Shown here: positions 43,765-52,448 of the stretch, piece after piece
How positions within the stretch are numbered: position 1 is the stretch's first letter
How the letters are laid out: each line of letters begins with the position of its first letter
NCBI GenBank assembly: GCA_965238045.1
Contig: CBDEGU010000011.1
Coordinates: 372,001 to 436,000 of the forward strand
Origin: CBDEGU01 sp965238045
GTDB lineage: Bacteria; Acidobacteriota; Terriglobia; Bryobacterales; UBA6623
DNA length: 64,000 nucleotides
Direction: 5' to 3'
Notes under the pieces: model-generated
Databases searched by the model: none
What the model was told of the DNA's origin: nothing
The model's input: the letters and a program-made list of their open reading frames with translations, nothing else
Translations under genes and position numbers: made by a program

Positions 43765-46700
43765 TTACTTCCTCCCGCCTCCATCAAACACCTCCCAAAA
43801 CAACTTCCGGGTCTCCGTTTGCACCCCACCAAGAAACGCCGCCAGAGATTCCTTGCCGGGCTTGATCATGCTCCAGCGTCCCACCAGTTCCTTCACAATT
43901 TGCTGCTGCGAGCGCGAGGACGGAATCTTGCCCAGCGAGTGCCCGGAAAGCATTCGCATCGCGTGGTCGAGGGAACGGTAGAAAACCGCCGTGCGGTGCA
44001 GCTTGTCCGCTTGTTCGTCGCTTAGATGGCCGCCGGCATGAATGACACGGATGCGCTCGGGAGTGTTGAGCGACTCGAAAAACCGGTACGCCTCGCGAAG
44101 ACGAAGATACATCAAGATGAAGTCAATGTCGTAGTAGCCGCCGCTGCCGGACTTTATCGGCCGCGAGGCGCCTTGCTCGTTCTCGATCCGCTGCCGCATG
44201 GCGGTCAGCAGTTGGGAGAGATCGCCGCTCCTGCCATATCGGCGCCAGTCCGTGTCTTGGAGCTTGCTCAGGAACCGGGTGCCGCTTTCGATGTCGCCGG
44301 CCACGGCGCGGGCCTTCATGTAAGCGATTGCCTCCCAGGCTTCCGCCTTGCCGTCCAGATAGGATTCGTACTGAGCTTCGGTTTGCACCAATTCGCCGTC
44401 TCGCCCCATCGGCCGCAGACGCGCATCCACGGCGAAGATGATCCCCTCGCGCGTGTAGCTGGACGTAATCTCAATCAGACGTTCGGCGACCTGTGTCCAG
44501 CGCCGACGCTCGCCCGCCGCCGGCGCCGGAAGGACGAAGACCAGGTCGGCGTCCGAGCCCAGATCAAACTCTCGCGGGCCCAGCCGTCCAAGCGCAATGA
44601 CGTGCATTCGCGCCCGAGGGCTGTCCGGTAATGCTCCGCCGAACACATCCTCCGCCGCAAAGCGGTACGCGGCCCGAATGACCCAATCCGCCAGACGGCT
44701 CGTGCGGTCGAGCGTGTGGAAGATTCCTTGGCGCAAGTGAATCCCGGCGCCAAGAATCCTCAGCATTTCGTGGCGGTAGAAGCGCCGCAGCCAGGCGGAT
44801 TTTTCGTCCAGCCCGCCGGGTGTCTCGAGCACCTGGCGGACTTCCGGGCGGTCGTCCCACGATGTCGTCGTTGGCCCAACGTCCCCAATACCGCCGTCCC
44901 CAGCACGGGTGCCCTCAGTAAGGGTATCCTCGAAGCTTCCGCCGGGGGCGTCTCCATCTTCCGATGGCTCGACGATCGCCTTCAAATGACGGATGTCTTT
45001 CGGGTGGCGGATCAGATGTTCGGCCAGGTACGGGCTGTGTTCCATCAGATCACCCACGCACTCGAGAAGCTCCTGCGATTTCTCGAATTCCCCCAGTAGG
45101 GCGGGGTTCGAGATCAGTTTATTAAGCAGATGCTCGAAATACTTCGTCCCCCAGCGCATGGGAAGCTGCCGAATGGCGGCCGCTAGGTTCGGCGACTGCC
45201 GCTCGATGTGTCTTAACTGGACCTGCCAACTGTGTTCGGCCGCCGGCCGCTGGTCGAGTTCTTCCACGGTCGCCGTGCTAGCTTCCGCCACCACGAAAGC
45301 CGCTAGTTTCGCGATGGGCTTTTGCGCGTAAACGACCCGGTCATAAATCTCGCTCACTCGTTTCAAATGTCTGTGGATCCGCTGAACCAAGTCCACTGGT
45401 CTGGAGCCGGACGGCGCCGGGTGTTGCATTTTGGCGGCCAGCAGCCGCAAGGCTTCATCCTCCTCGGGCAGCGTGTGCGTCTGCCGATTCTCGTCGAGCT
45501 GAAGTCTGTGCTCCAGCGCCCGCAGATATTGATAGGCGGCACTGAGCCGCGCGAAGTCCGGCATCGAAAGATAGCCCTTATCGCGAAGCCGGTGCAGCGC
45601 GAACAATGTGCCGCCGCTGCGCACCCAGGGGTCGCGCCCGCCATAGAGCCGCTGAAGGCATTGCACCAGGAATTCGATGTCGCGAATACCGCCGCGCGCA
45701 AGCTTGACGTTCGTTCCCGGCCGGCCGCGCCGATGAAGTTTCTCCTGAATGCGGTCTCGCGTTTCCGACACCCGTTCGATGGTCGAAAAGTCCGTTGTCG
45801 TCTGATAAATGAGCGGCTCGATCAGTTTGAGAAACAGCCTGCCCAGCCGCCGCGACCCGGCCACGGGACGAGCCTTGATCAGCATCTGAAGTTCCCAGTC
45901 CCTGGCTCGCTGATGGTAATACTCGGCGGCGCTTCCCACCGTTCGCACCACGTCGCCCATCCTGCCATCGGGCCGCAGGCGCAGATCCACGCGATAGCAG
46001 CTTCCCTCCGGCGTCATTCGCGAAAGCAGATTCGTGAATTGATTCGCCAGCTGTGCGGCGAATTCCGCATTCGAAATACGAATCGGCCCGCTTGTCTGGC
46101 CCTCGCCGGTGTAGAGAAAGATGAGATCGATGTCGGAGCTGTAGTTCAGCTCGCGTCCGCCCAGCTTTCCGAGCGCTAGCACGACGAACTGACACTCAAT
46201 GGGACCACTGTCCGCCTCGGCAAGCGGACGCCCAAAACGACTCACCAGTCCTTGCTGGACGTACTCCTGAGCACCCCGCAGGAGTGCGTCCGCGAGATTC
46301 GACAGCTCCTCGGTCACCTCGGCGAGGGTGGCGATTCCCAGCAGGTCGCGCAACGCGATGCGAAGCACATGCATGCGCTTGAAGCGGGCCAGCGTCGTAG
46401 CCGCATTTTCGCTTTTTTCTGACAGCCCGAGCCAGCCGAGTTCGGATCGCAACTCATCGCGCGGCAACACGCGGTAGATCCTTTCCGCGTCGAGCGCCCA
46501 GCCCAGCAACTGGGGATGCCGTATCAGCGCCTCGGTAAGATAGCGGCTTTGCGAGAAAATCGCGATCGCCGCGCCCAGCATGCTTGCCGGGTGGAACAAC
46601 TCTTCGGCCGGCTGCCCGGCCTCGCCGAGAAACCGGTCGAGCCCGCTCAGAGCCGCGTCTGGGTTCGGCGACTGGCGCAGGAACAGTTTGAGAATGCTGA

Positions 46701-46803
46701 GTCCGCCGGGAGGGAGCATCGGCTCCACCCGGTTCAGGTTTTGCTTCGCCTGGCGCTCATCACGAAACGGGAGCAGATCGTCCCCCGGAAGATACTCCTC
46801 CAT
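43765..46803 (-). CDS. glnE: Bifunctional glutamine synthetase adenylyltransferase/deadenylase GlnE
   Basis: 1012 residues, in the usual range. Two nucleotidyltransferase domains are visible. The N-terminal one (ELNYSSDIDLIFLYTGEGQ, about residues 217-235) removes AMP from glutamine synthetase and the C-terminal one (GPREFDLGSDADLVFVLP, about 740-757) adds it. A helical linker with a Gly/Asp/Thr-rich low-complexity stretch (about 620-655) separates them. The start ATG lies just after three degenerate 15-base repeats. It adjusts glutamine synthetase to nitrogen status; no PII or glnA gene is in the window. Confidence 0.95.
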   Translation of the reverse strand: MEEYLPGDDLLPFRDERQAKQNLNRVEPMLPPGGLSILKLFLRQSPNPDAALSGLDRFLGEAGQPAEELFHPASMLGAAIAIFSQSRYLTEALIRHPQLLGWALDAERIYRVLPRDELRSELGWLGLSEKSENAATTLARFKRMHVLRIALRDLLGIATLAEVTEELSNLADALLRGAQEYVQQGLVSRFGRPLAEADSGPIECQFVVLALGKLGGRELNYSSDIDLIFLYTGEGQTSGPIRISNAEFAAQLANQFTNLLSRMTPEGSCYRVDLRLRPDGRMGDVVRTVGSAAEYYHQRARDWELQMLIKARPVAGSRRLGRLFLKLIEPLIYQTTTDFSTIERVSETRDRIQEKLHRRGRPGTNVKLARGGIRDIEFLVQCLQRLYGGRDPWVRSGGTLFALHRLRDKGYLSMPDFARLSAAYQYLRALEHRLQLDENRQTHTLPEEDEALRLLAAKMQHPAPSGSRPVDLVQRIHRHLKRVSEIYDRVVYAQKPIAKLAAFVVAEASTATVEELDQRPAAEHSWQVQLRHIERQSPNLAAAIRQLPMRWGTKYFEHLLNKLISNPALLGEFEKSQELLECVGDLMEHSPYLAEHLIRHPKDIRHLKAIVEPSEDGDAPGGSFEDTLTEGTRAGDGGIGDVGPTTTSWDDRPEVRQVLETPGGLDEKSAWLRRFYRHEMLRILGAGIHLRQGIFHTLDRTSRLADWVIRAAYRFAAEDVFGGALPDSPRARMHVIALGRLGPREFDLGSDADLVFVLPAPAAGERRRWTQVAERLIEITSSYTREGIIFAVDARLRPMGRDGELVQTEAQYESYLDGKAEAWEAIAYMKARAVAGDIESGTRFLSKLQDTDWRRYGRSGDLSQLLTAMRQRIENEQGASRPIKSGSGGYYDIDFILMYLRLREAYRFFESLNTPERIRVIHAGGHLSDEQADKLHRTAVFYRSLDHAMRMLSGHSLGKIPSSRSQQQIVKELVGRWSMIKPGKESLAAFLGGVQTETRKLFWEVFDGGGRK

Positions 46804-46806
46804 AGC

Positions 46807-46846
46807 CCTTCAAGATACCCCCTTGAAGGTACCCCCTGAAAGTACC
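46807..46846. repeat. Three degenerate ~15-bp tandem units in the glnE leader
   Basis: On the minus strand GGTACTTTCAGGGG, GGTACCTTCAAGGGG and GGTATCTTGAAGGG follow each other directly, the last one containing the AAGGG ribosome site of glnE. This may alter spacing or structure of the leader. Confidence 0.6.
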
Positions 46847-47276
46847 GCAGCACCGGCATGCCCGAGCGGCCAATGCCTGATCCATTCGCCCGAGCGGTTG
46901 CGCTGTCCGTAACGCTACAATCGGAGCAGGAAGCGAGATCCCGTCATTTGAGCCCCCGGCCGAAAGGCGTCTGTGGGCTGGCTCTCGCAGTAAAGGCTCG
47001 TGGAAGTACGCTGGAGTCGGTGGATGCCGGCCTTGTTTGAGCCTCTTGGAAAAGCGCCACGGTGGAGGTGGAATGGAATAGAATCCGTTCACCCTCGCCC
47101 TGGTTCGCTCGCGAACGCGGCTCTTTCTCGGCGCGATTCGTTCTCCCTGCACGAAGCGGCCGATGACCGCAAACCCACAACCTTCTTTTCTCGCCAGCTA
47201 GCGGCCGAGAAAAGGAGGCCACGACCGGGCCGCGGCCCGGCCCCCCTTCTACCACGGGCGCTTGGCGTAACCTGCG
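46847..47276. other. Long gene-free stretch between divergent glnE and the cytochrome gene
   Basis: No convincing gene on either strand; the open frames here have no signal, ribosome site or recognisable domain. A stem CTTCTTTTCTCG (about 47182-47193) pairs with CGAGAAAAGGAGG (47206-47218) across a 12-base loop containing GCTAGC, and a short GGGCCGCGGCCC palindrome follows at about 47225-47236. Promoters for glnE and the cytochrome should lie here but I cannot place them. Confidence 0.4.
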
Positions 47277-49391
47277 ATGGACACAGAACATTGGCGGCAT
47301 GCGATTCGTAACTGGCAATCACGGCTCGCGATTGCGGTGGCTGGATTTCTTCTCTTTGAAACACTGAGCGGGTTGGCGATCTTTCTGCTCCCGTTCAGCG
47401 TTTCCAATCAAGTGAACGTCATCGTGCATACGGTTGTGGGAATGATCTTCCTGATCCCCTGCGGCTGGTATCTCATCCGGCATTTTCTCGAGTACCGGCG
47501 GAACAACTTGAGCCACATCGTTGTGATGGGTTATCTGGGAACAGCCGCGATACTGGTGTGCCTTGTCTCGGGCGTGGTTTTGACGATCCAGGCTGTGTTT
47601 GGCTCCCGCATTAGCTACGGCTGGGACCTGGTTCACATCGTCAGCACTTTCGCAACGATGGTCTTCGTCTTGTTCCACATCGTCCCTCTCGTCATCCGCG
47701 ACAGGCGACAGCAAGACCGTGTGCCGCAAACGCTGCTGGCGGCGGTCGGCGCTTATGGCAAGGCGACAGCATGGTTCACCGTTGCCTGCGCGGGTGTCAT
47801 CGCGATCGGCTGGCTGGCCTACCGGCCCCCTTCGTTTCAGACGGAATTTCCCGAGGACTACAGCCTGAAATATGGGCTGGATCGTCCCTTCGCGCCGAGC
47901 CTGGCTCGCACCGAGAATTCAGGTCCGATGGATTCGCGCCTGCTATCGGGATCGGAGACTTGCGGTACTGCCGGTTGCCACACCGAGATCGTCGAGGAAT
48001 GGAAAGTCAGCTCCCACCGCTGGGCCGCCATGGACGCCGGATTCCAGAAGATCCAGGGCAATATGGCTCAGCAGAATGGACCGGAATCGACTCGTTATTG
48101 CGGCGGCTGCCATGACCCGATCTCGCTATTTTCAGGAACCAAGAATCTCTTCATCGACGATGCCGAATTGACCTCGCTCGTCGGATACCAGGACGGTATC
48201 GCTTGTCTGGTTTGCCATTCGGTTCGGGAAGTAGATGTAAAAGGAAACGCCAACTACGTGGTGGCCGCGCCGGCCCGCTACCTCTTTGAGATCGAGTACG
48301 CCGAGAGTCCCAGCAAAGCTGCCCGGCTCGTGCGCGACTTCTTGATCCGAGCCTATCCCCGGCAGCACGTCAGCGAGCTAAGCAAGCGCTTCTTCAAGGC
48401 GCCGGAATATTGCGCCGCCTGCCACAAGCAGTTCATTGACAAAGAGATCAACAAGGTGGGCTGGGTGCAGCTGCAGAATCAATACGATAACTGGCGCCAG
48501 AGCCGCTGGAACCATCCCGGCGACGCACGCAAGACGATCGAGTGCCGCGAATGCCATATGCCGCTGACGGTGTCGAAGGACCCGGCCGCCGGAGACGGGC
48601 TGGACTACAACCGTACGACCAGCGACGGCCGGCATCGCAGTCACCGGTTCCTGGGCAGCAATCAGTTCATGCCCACCGTTCTCAAGCTGCCGGGAGCGGA
48701 AGAACAAGTCGCACTGACCGAACAATGGCTGCAAGGAAAGATTGAGATTCCCGAGATCGCCGACAAGTGGTCTGCTGGTCCGATCGTCGCCCTGGAGCTC
48801 ATCGCACCGGAAACGGTCCGCCCCGGCGGCGAAGTCAGCCTCAAGGTCGTCATCACGTCGAACAAGGTTGGCCACGACTTTCCGACCGGGCCGCTCGATA
48901 TTATTCAAGCTTGGATCGAACTCGTCGTGAAAGATGATCTGGGCAACGACATCTACACGAGCGGCAGCGTGGACGCGAAGGGATTTATCCAGCAGGGCAC
49001 GTTCATGCTCAAGGCCGACCCAGTCGATGAGTCGGGCAACCTGATTGACCGGCATAATCTATGGGAAATGGTGGGCGTGCGCTTCAGGCGGGCGCTGTTT
49101 TCCGGGTTTTCCGACACAACCGAGTACAGCTTTTTCTGCCCGGAAGTGGCCCGGCCCGATGCGCGCAAGCAGCAGCCCGAGAAGATTGCCTATCAGATCG
49201 CCGCGCCCAAAGGTGGAGCGCGGAGTTTGGAAATCACCGCCCGCCTGCGGTATCGCAAGATCAGCCAGTACCTGCTGAACTTCATGTTCGGCGAGGAGAG
49301 CGGTCTGAGCGCGCCGATCACCGACCTGAGCTCGGACTCGCGTATTGTTGCGATCGAGAGGGGAACTGGTCGTTCGAGGTCAGGAGGCTAA
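47277..49391 (+). CDS. Membrane multiheme cytochrome: b-type-like membrane domain fused to a pentaheme c domain
   Basis: 704 residues. Five membrane helices in the first 185 residues carry several His (51, 69, 80, 120, 134) suited to b-heme ligation, like cytochrome b561/formate dehydrogenase gamma folds. The exported part then has five heme c sites: CX4CH at 229-235 (CGTAGCH) and four CX2CH at 275-279 (CGGCH), 310-314 (CLVCH), 379-383 (CAACH) and 423-427 (CRECH). A beta-rich C-terminal domain (about 500-690) follows. It could move electrons from quinol to a periplasmic or surface acceptor. No ccm genes are in the window. Confidence 0.85.
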   Translation: MDTEHWRHAIRNWQSRLAIAVAGFLLFETLSGLAIFLLPFSVSNQVNVIVHTVVGMIFLIPCGWYLIRHFLEYRRNNLSHIVVMGYLGTAAILVCLVSGVVLTIQAVFGSRISYGWDLVHIVSTFATMVFVLFHIVPLVIRDRRQQDRVPQTLLAAVGAYGKATAWFTVACAGVIAIGWLAYRPPSFQTEFPEDYSLKYGLDRPFAPSLARTENSGPMDSRLLSGSETCGTAGCHTEIVEEWKVSSHRWAAMDAGFQKIQGNMAQQNGPESTRYCGGCHDPISLFSGTKNLFIDDAELTSLVGYQDGIACLVCHSVREVDVKGNANYVVAAPARYLFEIEYAESPSKAARLVRDFLIRAYPRQHVSELSKRFFKAPEYCAACHKQFIDKEINKVGWVQLQNQYDNWRQSRWNHPGDARKTIECRECHMPLTVSKDPAAGDGLDYNRTTSDGRHRSHRFLGSNQFMPTVLKLPGAEEQVALTEQWLQGKIEIPEIADKWSAGPIVALELIAPETVRPGGEVSLKVVITSNKVGHDFPTGPLDIIQAWIELVVKDDLGNDIYTSGSVDAKGFIQQGTFMLKADPVDESGNLIDRHNLWEMVGVRFRRALFSGFSDTTEYSFFCPEVARPDARKQQPEKIAYQIAAPKGGARSLEITARLRYRKISQYLLNFMFGEESGLSAPITDLSSDSRIVAIERGTGRSRSGG

Positions 49392-49487
49392 CAGGTATCT
49401 CCCGCTGCGAAAACCAGCGGATGGCCCCCGGATTGCTTCTCCAAACTACAGTCCGACGTCTGCCACTGGCTGCTGGGAGGGGTTTGA

Positions 49488-51296
49488 GTGCCTGGGATCA
49501 AGCGGCGAACACCATCGCGCCGGAAACTTCTGATCATCCGCTACAGCGTTCTGAGCCTCGGGCTGGTGGCGGCTCTTGGCGGGGGCGTTATGTTCCTGCT
49601 CACCGGCACCGGCGACACCTACGCCCCCGGTGGCGCAATCGACGGAATCACGAACGAATTGCAGCGCGATGTTCCGCCCGATTACCCGCGCGTGCGCTTT
49701 GTCGACGTTGCCGAGCAAGCCGGCATTCGCTTGCGGCATTTCTCTGGGCGCCGGTCGTCGCAGCTTCCCGAGGATATGGGCTCCGGCGCGGCCTGGGGCG
49801 ACTACGACAACGACGGCTTCCTGGACCTCTATGTATGCGCGGTGGCGGGACCGCTGACGCAATCGCCGGCGCAAGTTGCGGCTTCGGCCGGAGGGCACCG
49901 GCTATTCCACAACAATGGCGACGGAACTTTCAGCGATGTGACCGCCCAGTCCGGCACCGGCTTCAAGGGTATCGGCATGGCGGCCGCCTGGACCGACTAC
50001 GACGGTGATGGCGACGCGGACTTGATCGTTACCGGCTATCGGCGCTTGGCTCTTTATCGCAATCTCGGCGGAGGCAAATTCGAGGATGTTTCCGAATCCT
50101 CGGGATTGAGCGGCTTGGCGAGGTTTTGGAGCGGCGCGTCTTGGGCCGACTATGATCTCGACGGCGACCTGGATCTGTACGTCTGCGCGTATGTGAAATA
50201 CGACGCGAAGCCCGAAGATACGGCACGGGTCTCGCAACAGTACGCCCAGGCGATTCCCTTTACGCTTAATCCGTCCTCGTACTCACCAGAACCCAACGCG
50301 CTTTTCCGCAACAACGGCGATGGCGCCTTCAGCGAAGTCAGCCGCCAGGCCGGCGTGGAGAACGCCGCCGGGCGTTCCCTTTCGGCGTCATGGTGCGATC
50401 TGGATCGTGACGGCTGGCTCGATCTCTATATCGCGAATGATGTCTCCGATAACGCGCTGTACCGCAATCTTGGCAACGGCAAGTTCGAGGATGTCTCGCA
50501 CGCCGCCTGGGCAGCCGACTATCGCGGCGCCATGGGCTTGGCCACGGGCGACTGGGACGGCGACCGCGACACCGACCTTTTCGTCACACATTGGATCGCC
50601 CAAGAAAACGGTTTCTACTGGAACGTTCTCCACAGCCCTGGCGGCGGCTCGCAACCCGGAGTGCTCAAGTTCACCGACATCGCCGATATGGTTGGGCTCG
50701 GGCAGATCTCGCTGAACTTGATCGGCTGGGGAACGTCGTTCTTCGACTACGACAACGACGGCAAGCTCGACCTGTTCGTGGCCAACGGGAGCACCTTTCA
50801 GCTCGAAGCCGATCCGAGCCGCTTGACCCCGATGCGAAATCACCTTTACTGGCAAAAGAGCCCCGAAGACGGATTCTTCGAAGTGGGAAGCGTCAGCGGC
50901 GGCGTTTTCGCCCAAGAGTATGTCGGCCGCGGCGCGGCCTTCGCCGACTATGACAACGACGGAGATGTTGACATTGTTGTCGTGAATCATGGCCAAGCGC
51001 CTCTGCTGCTGCGCAATGACGGAGGCAACAACGGGAACTGGCTGAATGTGCGCCTGCTCAACAAGAAGGGTCATCCGGCCGGGATCGGCGCGACGGTTGA
51101 GATCGAAACCGCCTCGGGAACTCAGTTGCGAACCATTGGCGCGCAATCCTCCTATCTTTCCCAGAACGCACTCGAAGCGCACTTCGGCCTGGGCGATCTC
51201 GGCCAAGTCGGCCTTCTTCGGGTTGTGTTCCCCGGCGGCTCGTCGCGGGAACGCAAGGCGGTCGCCGCCAACCAACTGATCATCGTCAGGGAATAG
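49488..51296 (+). CDS. FG-GAP/VCBS repeat protein with ASPIC/UnbV C-terminal domain (CRTAC1-like)
   Basis: 602 residues from GTG 49488. One N-terminal membrane anchor or signal (about 17-38) is followed by seven FG-GAP blades with calcium-binding loops (for example DYDNDGFLDLYVC, DYDGDGDADLIVT, DYDLDGDLDLYVC, DRDGWLDLYIAND, DYDNDGKLDLFVANG, DYDNDGDVDIVVV), and an ASPIC/UnbV domain at about 515-600 (NWLNVRLLNKKGHPAGIGAT ending VVFPGGSS). It is a secreted beta-propeller whose ligand is unknown. It lies 96 bases after the multiheme cytochrome and four before the next FG-GAP gene. Confidence 0.88.
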   Translation: MPGIKRRTPSRRKLLIIRYSVLSLGLVAALGGGVMFLLTGTGDTYAPGGAIDGITNELQRDVPPDYPRVRFVDVAEQAGIRLRHFSGRRSSQLPEDMGSGAAWGDYDNDGFLDLYVCAVAGPLTQSPAQVAASAGGHRLFHNNGDGTFSDVTAQSGTGFKGIGMAAAWTDYDGDGDADLIVTGYRRLALYRNLGGGKFEDVSESSGLSGLARFWSGASWADYDLDGDLDLYVCAYVKYDAKPEDTARVSQQYAQAIPFTLNPSSYSPEPNALFRNNGDGAFSEVSRQAGVENAAGRSLSASWCDLDRDGWLDLYIANDVSDNALYRNLGNGKFEDVSHAAWAADYRGAMGLATGDWDGDRDTDLFVTHWIAQENGFYWNVLHSPGGGSQPGVLKFTDIADMVGLGQISLNLIGWGTSFFDYDNDGKLDLFVANGSTFQLEADPSRLTPMRNHLYWQKSPEDGFFEVGSVSGGVFAQEYVGRGAAFADYDNDGDVDIVVVNHGQAPLLLRNDGGNNGNWLNVRLLNKKGHPAGIGATVEIETASGTQLRTIGAQSSYLSQNALEAHFGLGDLGQVGLLRVVFPGGSSRERKAVAANQLIIVRE

Positions 51297-51299
51297 CGG

Positions 51300-52448
51300 G
51301 TGATGCGAAACAGGAGAAAACAAATGCGGTTCCTGATCGTTTTCTCTCTGGCCGCTCTCATTGGACTGCTGATGATTCGGCGCTTTCAGCCCGCCGAAGC
51401 CCCCAGCCCGCGGACTCGCTATCAGGGATCGGACAAGGACCCGGACAAAGACCCGGACAAAGACCCGGACAAAGACAAGGTAAGGCGATTCTGGAAGCTC
51501 AACCAGATGGCGAATCAGCATCGAGTAAGCGGTGCACACGCCGAGGCGGCCGAACTCTATCAACAATCTCTGGCCATCGACCCGCTGCACGAGGACTCGC
51601 TCTACTACTTGGGCCTCTCGCGCGAGGCCTTGGGTGAGTACGCTGCCGCGGCGGATGCCTACCGCAAGATGATCGAGGGAAACGGTTCGAGCAGCCGGGC
51701 GTATTCCCAGTTGGGTGAGGTGCTCTCGCGGCCGAGGCCCGGCGCGATCTTGGATATCGAAACCGCCCGGCAAGCCTACACGCGAACCGCCGAACTCAAT
51801 CCAGAACACTCCGGATCGTCGCTCAACCTGGGACGGCTCTCTCTCGATCAGGGCCGTTTCGGCGATGCGCTCGGCTACTTCCAAACCGCCGCGCAATTCG
51901 GCTCTCCCGAGGGCCGTGCTCTCTCGGGCTTCACGTTGCTGCTGGAAGGCCAGCCGCGCCGCGCCCGTGAGTTTTTTCGCCAGATTTTCGAGGCCGACCA
52001 GCACGAGCGCCAGCTCGCCCGCCGGGGAAGCGTCCTCGAAGGCGATGCGAAGCCGGCCGTTGGCGGCGATTCCAGCACGCAGCGGCCCGGCCCCGTCGTT
52101 CGCTCGATGCTCTATTCCCATTGGGCGCGGCAACAGGCGGGCGGCGATCTTGCCGGGGCGCCCGCGAACTACCGCGTCCAGCGCAAGAGATCTAGGCGCG
52201 CCAACTGGAGGGACCTCTCAAGCCAGGCGGGTCTCGCCCGGGGCGGTGGCCGCGCGGCCTGGGCGGACTTCAATCAGGACGGAGCGATCGATCTGGCCAT
52301 GACGGGCGCCGTCCGGTGCGGCTCTATCGAAATACGGGCAAGCGCTTGGTCGATGTCACCGAGACCGCCGGGCTTCGCGGCGCCGGCGATATGTGGGGCG
52401 CCATCTGGGGAGATTACGACGGCGACGGTTATCCGGATCTCTATCTGA
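51300..52448 (+). CDS. TPR plus FG-GAP protein, 5' part of a frame-shifted gene
   Basis: The reading frame gives 382 residues: signal anchor (about 9-27, RFLIVFSLAALIGLLMI), a DKDP repeat, TPR units (about 65-250), and the first FG-GAP blade WADFNQDGAIDLAMTGA at about 321-337. Directly after that the frame is lost (ending ITTATVIRISI), while the same blade continues in another frame as RLYRNTGKRLVDVTE. So the true product should run to 53374, about 690 residues. Either the gene is broken or the base sequence has an indel at about 52310. Confidence 0.8.
   Translation: MMRNRRKQMRFLIVFSLAALIGLLMIRRFQPAEAPSPRTRYQGSDKDPDKDPDKDPDKDKVRRFWKLNQMANQHRVSGAHAEAAELYQQSLAIDPLHEDSLYYLGLSREALGEYAAAADAYRKMIEGNGSSSRAYSQLGEVLSRPRPGAILDIETARQAYTRTAELNPEHSGSSLNLGRLSLDQGRFGDALGYFQTAAQFGSPEGRALSGFTLLLEGQPRRAREFFRQIFEADQHERQLARRGSVLEGDAKPAVGGDSSTQRPGPVVRSMLYSHWARQQAGGDLAGAPANYRVQRKRSRRANWRDLSSQAGLARGGGRAAWADFNQDGAIDLAMTGAVRCGSIEIRASAWSMSPRPPGFAAPAICGAPSGEITTATVIRISI
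51431..51478 (+). repeat. Four 12-bp units encoding Asp-Lys-Asp-Pro
   Basis: GGACAAAGACCC-type units stand in tandem (four copies, the first with one and the last with two changes), encoding DKDPDKDPDKDPDKDK just after the membrane anchor of the TPR protein. Unit length keeps the frame, so copy number can vary without frameshift. Confidence 0.9.

Noticed and set aside
47182..47236. Stem-loops upstream of the cytochrome gene as rho-independent terminators
   Set aside because: No T-run follows the stems on either strand and they lie between divergent genes, where a terminator is not expected.
50388..52133. 581-codon minus-strand frame opposite the FG-GAP genes
   Set aside because: It is a shadow of the repeated DxDxDG codons; no start signal or domain, and it spans two plus-strand genes.
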